Shown: one piece after another, positions 5,380 to 8,539 of the stretch
Numbering within the stretch: the first letter of the stretch is position 1
Layout: the number at the start of each line of letters is the position of its first letter
Assembly (NCBI GenBank): GCA_003563255.1
Contig: PWSL01000144.1
Span: 1-8,539 of the forward strand
Direction: 5' to 3'
DNA: 8,539 nt
Origin: Desulfonatronospira sp.
GTDB taxonomy: Bacteria; Desulfobacterota; Desulfovibrionia; Desulfovibrionales; Desulfonatronovibrionaceae
The notes under the pieces: generated by a model
Seen by the model: only the letters and a program-made list of their open reading frames with translations
What the model was told of the DNA's origin: nothing
Database searches by the model: none
Translations under genes and position numbers: made by a program

Positions 5380-5408
5380 CCCGGTTGAATGGAAGAGATT
5401 CAACTGGG
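5380..5408. repeat. Clamp-and-stem element E5 (no inner hairpins)
   Basis: CCC clamp (5380-5382), G, arm GTTGAAT (5384-5390), 7-base loop GGAAGAG, arm ATTCAAC (5398-5404), T, GGG clamp (5406-5408). It has the same clamp and 7-bp arm as E1 with a simple loop in place of the two hairpins. Confidence 0.65.
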
Positions 5409-5538
5409 CAGGCGGAACACATGGAATACACGCAATGCAAGGAATTTGGGTTGCTAATAAATGCTTTTAAGAACTTCTGTGTCTTTCCGGCCTGCCCCGT
5501 GTATTCTCCTTTAATACACTGGGGTGTTCCGCCTGCCC
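5406..5538. repeat. 15-bp perfect inverted repeat enclosing E6
   Basis: GGGCAGGCGGAACAC (5406-5420) and GTGTTCCGCCTGCCC (5524-5538) are exact reverse complements. The left arm overlaps the right clamp of E5 and the right arm overlaps the left clamp of E7, so E5, E6 and E7 form one composite fold. Inside, AATACAC occurs at both 5425-5431 and 5513-5519, and either copy can pair with GTGTATT at 5499-5505. Confidence 0.75.
5495..5524. repeat. Clamp-and-stem element E6 (no inner hairpins)
   Basis: CCCC clamp (5495-5498), arm GTGTATT (5499-5505), 7-base loop CTCCTTT, arm AATACAC (5513-5519), bulged T, GGGG clamp (5521-5524). It is preceded by the family lead CCTG. Confidence 0.65.
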
Positions 5539-5580
5539 CATGAAATGCACGAAGTGCCGGCTCTGCCGATTTCATAGGGG
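5536..5580. repeat. Three-way-junction element E7
   Basis: CCCC clamp (5536-5539), arm ATGAAAT (5540-5546), hairpin A GCAC-GAA-GTGC (5547-5557), hairpin B CGGC-TCT-GCCG (5558-5568), arm ATTTCAT (5569-5575), bulged A, GGGG clamp (5577-5580). Architecture is identical to E1 and E2, with a zero-gap junction and 3-base loops, but almost every stem base differs. Its right edge touches the 5S rRNA fragment. Confidence 0.82.
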
Positions 5581-5645
5581 TAGCTCAGCCTTGTGGTGGT
5601 ACTGGGGTGGGCGAAACTTCTCCTAAGAAGGTAGATCGCCGGCCT
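5581..5645 (+). rRNA. 5S rRNA 3'-half fragment (remnant)
   Basis: The stretch TAGCTCAGCC, GGTGGTACTGGGGTGGGCGA, GAAGGTAGATCGCCGGCC follows the 3' half of bacterial 5S rRNA in order: the AAGCTCAGC segment, the loop E/helix IV block GATGGTACTGGGxxGGGCGA and the AGTAGGTCGCCGCC end. The 5' half is absent; element E7 occupies its place. The helix IV/V region has an unusual CTTCTCCTAAGAAG hairpin and several changes from the consensus, so it is almost certainly non-functional. Recognised by eye; an alignment to the host's own 5S genes would settle it. Confidence 0.6.
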
Positions 5646-5857
5646 GCCTCGGATTGTGGTCCAGGGTGGCCGGGTTTCTGGCTCTTAGAGGGTTCTTGTT
5701 TTCAACCCCATATTGCCTTATTATCATAAGTAATCAATGATTATGGTGGTTTTGGTCTTGTTTTTTTTACATACTGTTTTAGTGGGATAACTTTTTTGAA
5801 ATCGAGGACAGGGATGGCAAAGCGCTAGAGATATGGACAAGAAAGAAAGAAGACTTT
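5646..5857. other. Intergenic region before the orphan antitoxin
   Basis: GC-rich DNA (5646-5690) continues from the 5S fragment and gives way to AT-rich sequence with a T8 run near 5760-5768. In frame with the antitoxin gene, after a TAG at about 5780, an open stretch reads WDNFFEIEDRDGKALEIWTR, then KKEDF, then the Met at 5858. It could be a relic of an upstream gene or an N-terminal extension without its own start codon. No BrnT-like toxin gene is visible. Confidence 0.4.
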
Positions 5858-6133
5858 ATGAAAAAAAATGAATATCCACAAAAAACCAGCATTTCTCAAG
5901 CAGATTCTTTGGAAGCTGTCTCAGAATTCTGGGATACCCATAGCCTGGCCGAATACTGGAATGAAACCAGTGAAGTGCATTTGGAGGTCAGGGCAGAACA
6001 AAGGCGGCGTATCACTCTGGACCCGGATATATACAGCCAGGTTGAATCTCAGGCCCGTTCCCGGGGATTATTGCCTCAAACACTGGTAAATATATGGGTA
6101 GCTGAACGTTTATCCATGGAAAAAGACGGGTGA
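5858..6133 (+). CDS. CopG/BrnA-like ribbon-helix-helix antitoxin, toxin not present
   Basis: The 91-residue protein opens with a family-typical toxin-binding segment, DSLEAVSEFWDTHSLAEYW (16-34). Then comes a ribbon-helix-helix DNA-binding domain: RRRITLDPDIYSQVESQARS and RGLLPQTLVNIWVAERL (49-85). Such antitoxins repress their own operon and neutralise a small BrnT- or RelE-type toxin, normally encoded next to them. Here no toxin gene lies within the intergenic DNA on either side, so it is an orphan. The ribosome site is weak (AAAGAAGA, 6-7 bases before the ATG). Its last 52 bases are repeated at 3386-3435, and an octamer array starts 17 bases after its stop. Confidence 0.8.
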   Translation: MKKNEYPQKTSISQADSLEAVSEFWDTHSLAEYWNETSEVHLEVRAEQRRRITLDPDIYSQVESQARSRGLLPQTLVNIWVAERLSMEKDG

Positions 6134-6149
6134 CGGGGATGAGGCATGA

Positions 6150-6229
6150 GGAATTGGGGGATTGAGGAATTGGGGAATTGAGGAATTGGGGGATTGAGGA
6201 ATTGGGGAATTGAGGGATTGAGGAATTGA
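6150..6229. repeat. Octamer tandem array, 10 units of GGRATTGR
   Basis: Ten contiguous 8-base units of the same consensus as 3441-3600. It follows the stop of the orphan antitoxin and precedes the convergent end of the HepT gene (6263) by 33 bases. Confidence 0.9.
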
Positions 6230-6262
6230 GAAAACTCAGGCCAGGTGGTAACGATAAAATAA

Positions 6263-6721
6263 TCAAACAGTTGAGTCGCTGCTGTGTAACTGGTCTCTGA
6301 GCCATCTTTTCAGGGATTCAAGCACAAGCACAATATCTCCAAGATGGTCAGTGCATATTGTCCGGATTTCTTCATCGGAAACGTCATGGTAAAAATGCAC
6401 CATGCGATTTCTGTAACCAGCCATGATCCGGAAAAGTTGAGCCTGGCTCTCAGGTATGACTTGTTCTTTGGCCAGGGCTGGTCCGATTTCTTTGTATTCT
6501 TCAACTGCCCGGCCGAATTTCTTGGCCAGAATATGTCTGCCCAGATCAAGCAGGGCTTCCAGGGCACGGCGAAGACATGACTCACAGGCCAGGACGTTCC
6601 GGGAATCCGCAAAAAAAACATTCCGGTTCTCAATGGGAAGCTCCCTGATCTTCGCCAGCATGGTTTCGACCCATTGCACCCTGTCAGCAACAACACGCTT
6701 AGAAATATCGCCCTTTGTCAT
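6263..6721 (-). CDS. hepT: HepT-type HEPN RNase toxin
   Basis: The 152-residue helical protein has the HEPN/DUF86 active-site motif RX4HXY intact: R104-N-R-M-V-H109-F-Y111 within YRNRMVHFYHDVSDEE (103-118). In characterised MntA/HepT (type VII) systems this site cleaves RNA, and the antitoxin blocks it by adding AMP groups to the tyrosine of the motif (family knowledge). The upstream mntA-like gene ends in an ATGA overlap with this start, so the two are coupled and the start is firm. Its C-terminus faces the octamer array and the orphan antitoxin. It differs clearly from the HEPN protein at 1942-2439, so the two pairs are not recent duplicates. Confidence 0.88.
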   Translation of the reverse strand: MTKGDISKRVVADRVQWVETMLAKIRELPIENRNVFFADSRNVLACESCLRRALEALLDLGRHILAKKFGRAVEEYKEIGPALAKEQVIPESQAQLFRIMAGYRNRMVHFYHDVSDEEIRTICTDHLGDIVLVLESLKRWLRDQLHSSDSTV

Positions 6722-7182
6722 GCGTCTTCTCCAAAAAGCATGCGCAGCCTCTCCCGATGAAAGGGCATCAGATCTCCGGCCCTTCTAAGGACATAAAGAT
6801 CGTATTCATCAGCCTGATATTCATCCGCTGCATAAAGTCTTTCTCCCTGGATGACTCTTGACGCCAGAAAAGGGGGTGCTTCCGGCAGAATAACCAGGTC
6901 AACCCGGCTGACCTGAAAAAAATCTTCCAGCCTGATGCAAAGCTCAACCTTCTCTCTTGGAGATGGATAAAAACCGGGTATGGGCAGCACCCCGATATCC
7001 AGGTCTGACTGGGTGGCACGCATTTCCTGGATTTCCTGCCTCAGCCAGGAAAGGGTCTCCTTTGCCCTGCTGCCGAAAGCATACACAATGGATATGGAGA
7101 ATTGCCGGCAGATGGCGGCCAGATGTTCTTCGCGGGACCCTGCATTATGTTCATTTGATGAAGACATGAGTTGTTTCCACAT
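6718..7182 (-). CDS. mntA: MntA-type nucleotidyltransferase antitoxin
   Basis: This minimal nucleotidyltransferase has the core FGSRAKET (36-43; G37-S38), SDLDIGV (59-65; D60 and D62 bind metal) and VDLVIL (94-99; D95). The spacing between GS and DxD is about 21 residues rather than the usual 10-11, owing to an insert (LSWLRQEIQEMRATQ) between them. The expected role is AMPylation of HepT at the RX4HXY tyrosine. It is coupled to hepT by ATGA. The start is uncertain: the ATG at 7182 has a TATAAT box almost touching it (about 7183-7189), which would put the transcript start inside or past it, and the ATG at 7167 (MSSSNEH) may be the real start. No clear ribosome site precedes either. Confidence 0.85.
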   Translation of the reverse strand: MWKQLMSSSNEHNAGSREEHLAAICRQFSISIVYAFGSRAKETLSWLRQEIQEMRATQSDLDIGVLPIPGFYPSPREKVELCIRLEDFFQVSRVDLVILPEAPPFLASRVIQGERLYAADEYQADEYDLYVLRRAGDLMPFHRERLRMLFGEDA

Positions 7183-7240
7183 TATTATATGCGTTTCGAC
7201 TTTCTGCAGTCGTATCTTAATACAAAGTTATTTATTGCTT

Positions 7241-7407
7241 GAGAGTTCGTATCTGTTTAGCGCTTTTAAGGAAAGCAGGGGACAGGCACTCCGGGACCCA
7301 CTTGAGCATCATTTTGTGCTAAAAATATCTCATTTTTTGGGACAAGTGGGTCCCGGAAGAGCCTGTCCCCATGCCACATGCAAAGCGCTAAACAGATACG
7401 AGAGTTC
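7241..7407. mobile_element. Small inverted-repeat element (MITE-like) with 8-bp target duplication
   Basis: Perfect 18-bp terminal inverted repeats, GTATCTGTTTAGCGCTTT (7249-7266) and AAAGCGCTAAACAGATAC (7382-7399), are flanked on both outer sides by the same 8 bases, GAGAGTTC (7241-7248 and 7400-7407). This is the hallmark of transposition with target-site duplication. The 151-bp body has no gene but a second, nearly perfect inverted repeat (7278-7304 with 7343-7370; blocks GGGGACAGGC, CCGGGACCCACTTG), so the whole element folds into one long hairpin. An 8-bp duplication and ends starting with GTA would suit an IS66-like transposase, but that is a guess. It sits about 60 bp upstream of the mntA-hepT operon. 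Confidence 0.85.
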
Positions 7408-7410
7408 AAA

Positions 7411-7492
7411 GTTTGTTCCATACATTGTAATCCTGGCGGGCAAGCCTGGCAAGCTGAACCTGCAAAAAGTCAGTTTTTTGCTTCTTTCATAA
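7411..7492. repeat. 83-bp dispersed repeat, copy 2
   Basis: Near-identical to 5224-5306, same orientation, ending in the GCAAAAA/TTTTTTGC hairpin. It begins 3 bases after the target duplication of the element at 7241-7407; removing that element restores a continuous GAGAGTTCAAAG junction leading into this copy. Confidence 0.85.
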
Positions 7493-7550
7493 GTGACAAG
7501 TGACAGACAAAATCTGCAATTTTGAGTGGTCTGGTAATCCGGAACTTACC

Positions 7551-7736
7551 TCACTGTGTAAAGAAATCGGCAATATGCTGGGGAGCATGATCAATAACCT
7601 TTCCAGGGTAAACATCCACTCCACTTTGGCCCGGTTGTATACGCCCATTTCCCTCGCTTCGCAACTGTGGGGTTTCGGCCAGGATGTTGATCTTTTCGGC
7701 AAAGGCCTCCAAGTCGCCCAAAGGGCAGAGATAGCC
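7551..7736 (-). pseudogene. Decayed 3' end of a family-1/GT4-type glycosyltransferase gene
   Basis: On the minus strand, one frame reads GYLCPLGDLEAFAEKINILA, then ETPQLRSE. This is the standard C-terminal stretch of group-1 glycosyltransferases (NGYLxPxGDxEALAEKIxxL). The frame then shifts: REMGVYNRAKVEWMFTLER continues in the +1 frame, and VIDHAPQHIADFFTQ with a stop at 7551 returns to the first. Together they rebuild a plausible glycosyltransferase C-terminus with two frame breaks. The N-terminal three quarters, including the donor-binding EX7E region, are missing; palindromic repeats lie in their place. Opposing open frames (plus 7500-7829; minus 7487-7747) are accounted for by this remnant. 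Confidence 0.7.
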
Positions 7737-7761
7737 TTATTGAACATGATTGATGAATTCC

Positions 7762-7876
7762 TTTACACTTCGCGTCAAACGGGAAATGTAAACATCATCT
7801 TTACATATCGCGTCAAGCGCGAAGTGTAAAATAAAGGGCCTTGGTTTTACACTTCCGGCAAAGCGCGGAGTGTAGG
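7762..7876. repeat. Three 30-31-bp imperfect palindromes
   Basis: Copies at 7762-7792, 7800-7830 and 7846-7876 share the plan TTTACA-(C/T)(T/A)TCGCG-TCAAG-CGCGAAG-TGTAAA. The middle copy is the best palindrome (CGCG/CGCG plus TTTACA/TGTAAA). Copies 1 and 3 have drifted on opposite arms. Gaps are only 7 and 15 bases, too short and uneven for CRISPR spacers. They could be REP-like elements or clustered regulator sites. Confidence 0.6.
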
Positions 7877-7945
7877 GCGTAGTCCGGAAAAAGATTAATC
7901 AGTTTGTTGTCCAGGCTGAATAAGGCCCTGGCCTTTCTGGCCTTT

Positions 7946-8539
7946 CTATCCCTGAGAATCCCCGGAGGTGCAGGCTGATCGTCTGAAGGCCAGGTAGACC
8001 TGCATGGATCTGTCCAGGAGGTTATGGTAGACTGAAATATCCTCAGGGTACCGGGTCATGCCCCTTCTGGTCAGCAGAAAGTTGTTGATCCTTATGATAA
8101 AGATATCATCCCTGGGCCGGACATGGATGAGTTCCACCCAGATGTTCCGGGCATGTTTTAAAGCCTGCTCCTTGAGCTGGAGCATGGCCAGGCGGCAGTC
8201 CCGGTCAAATCTTTCCAGGAGCTTCTCCCGGTCATCAGGCCCCTTGTAGACACTGAACACCCTGTCAAAATCCGGGTCCCCGGACTTGTAGCTTCCCAGG
8301 GTTTTGCGCAGGTTGTCGTTGATCCACAAGGGCATGCATTTTTTCAGCTCCGGGGAGTGCACATAAAAGCTGATTTCCTTGTCCAGGATGTGCAGAAAGG
8401 CCTGCCCGTCCTGGACAGGAAGCTCCAGGGCGGTCATGCTGCCCAGGGCGCGCGGCATTTGCGTTACCCTGCCGTTTACTGGACCGGCAAGCTGCTGGTA
8501 GATGTGCGAGGTTGTTTCGTACAGCCTGCGGTTGCTGCG
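7946..8539 (-). CDS. Uncharacterised protein, 3' part (runs off the window)
   Basis: The minus-strand frame is open from the right edge to the stop at 7946, giving at least 197 residues; the Met at 8458 is internal because 27 more codons (from RSNRRLYETTSHIYQQLAG) precede it in frame. It is probably soluble, with mixed helix and strand: ALELPVQDGQAFLHILDKEI, DREKLLERFDRDCRLAMLQL (helical, charged) and NIWVELIHVRPRDDIFIIRI (strand-like) are the clearest blocks. I do not recognise the family. It is GC-richer than the TA genes and may belong to the core genome flanking the island. A weak AAGGCC/GGCCTT hairpin just beyond the stop (7922-7944) might aid termination. Confidence 0.6.
   Translation of the reverse strand, partial: RSNRRLYETTSHIYQQLAGPVNGRVTQMPRALGSMTALELPVQDGQAFLHILDKEISFYVHSPELKKCMPLWINDNLRKTLGSYKSGDPDFDRVFSVYKGPDDREKLLERFDRDCRLAMLQLKEQALKHARNIWVELIHVRPRDDIFIIRINNFLLTRRGMTRYPEDISVYHNLLDRSMQVYLAFRRSACTSGDSQG

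Noticed and set aside
5168..5575. A 135-residue minus-strand open frame
   Set aside because: It consists of translated repeats (83-bp repeat, hairpins, E5-E7) and has no ribosome site or domain.
5576..5610. Possible tRNA gene (GGGGTAGCTCAG resembles a D-arm)
   Set aside because: No anticodon arm, T-arm or acceptor stem follows. The sequence fits the 3' half of 5S rRNA better.
7500..7829. A 109-residue plus-strand open frame
   Set aside because: No ribosome binding site or recognisable family. It is antisense to a glycosyltransferase remnant and ends inside a palindromic repeat.
7762..7876. Possible CRISPR array
   Set aside because: Three units only, diverged, with 7- and 15-base gaps instead of uniform spacers of about 30 bases, and no cas genes.

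Overview
This 8.5 kb window looks like an accessory, repeat-laden chromosomal stretch from a bacterium, most likely a Desulfobacterota sulfate reducer (Desulfovibrionales/Desulfonatron-type). That placement is an inference from protein style and repeat style only; there is no marker gene. Intact genes are short, and almost all belong to toxin-antitoxin (TA) or TA-like families. Between them lie gene fragments and several distinct families of structured repeats.

Layout. 1-698 has no gene; it holds heptamer repeats, hairpins and two perfectly paired three-way-junction elements, then a promoter. 699-1256 (+) is a winged-helix regulator with a nucleotidyltransferase-like domain whose catalytic motif is gone. 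1284-1501 (+) is a decayed vapB antitoxin without vapC. 1562-2439 (+) is a nucleotidyltransferase/HEPN pair. 2440-3385 is AT-rich and gene-free. 3386-3857 combines a duplicated antitoxin-gene tail, a 20-unit octamer array and two more three-way-junction elements. 3858-3969 (+) is a truncated antitoxin that ends at the stop codon of a RelE-type toxin gene on the other strand (3970-4236), whose antitoxin is 4233-4442. 4601-5171 (-) holds a YgiT-type zinc-finger gene preceded by a DUF4258 gene frameshifted at a TA-dinucleotide run. 5224-5580 is dense with inverted repeats, including three further junction-type elements, and is followed by the 3' half of a 5S rRNA gene. 5858-6133 (+) is an orphan CopG/BrnA-like antitoxin followed by a second octamer array. 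6263-7182 (-) is a MntA/HepT-type pair with the full RX4HXY motif. 7241-7407 is a small inverted-repeat element with an 8-bp target duplication. 7551-7736 (-) is the decayed end of a glycosyltransferase gene, followed by three 31-bp palindromes. 7946-8539 (-) is the 3' part of an unidentified gene that runs off the window.

How it fits together. At least six TA or TA-like loci at different stages of decay sit side by side, and repeat arrays often lie exactly at broken gene ends: the heptamers at the vapB 5' end and at the 3' end of the regulator gene, the octamers just after both copies of the antitoxin tail. The most unusual feature is a family of small elements, each a 7-bp stem behind a C3-4/G3-4 clamp. 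Five of the seven carry two triloop hairpins with no unpaired junction bases. Stem and hairpin sequences differ between copies while pairing is kept, which points to selection on structure or structure-dependent mobility.
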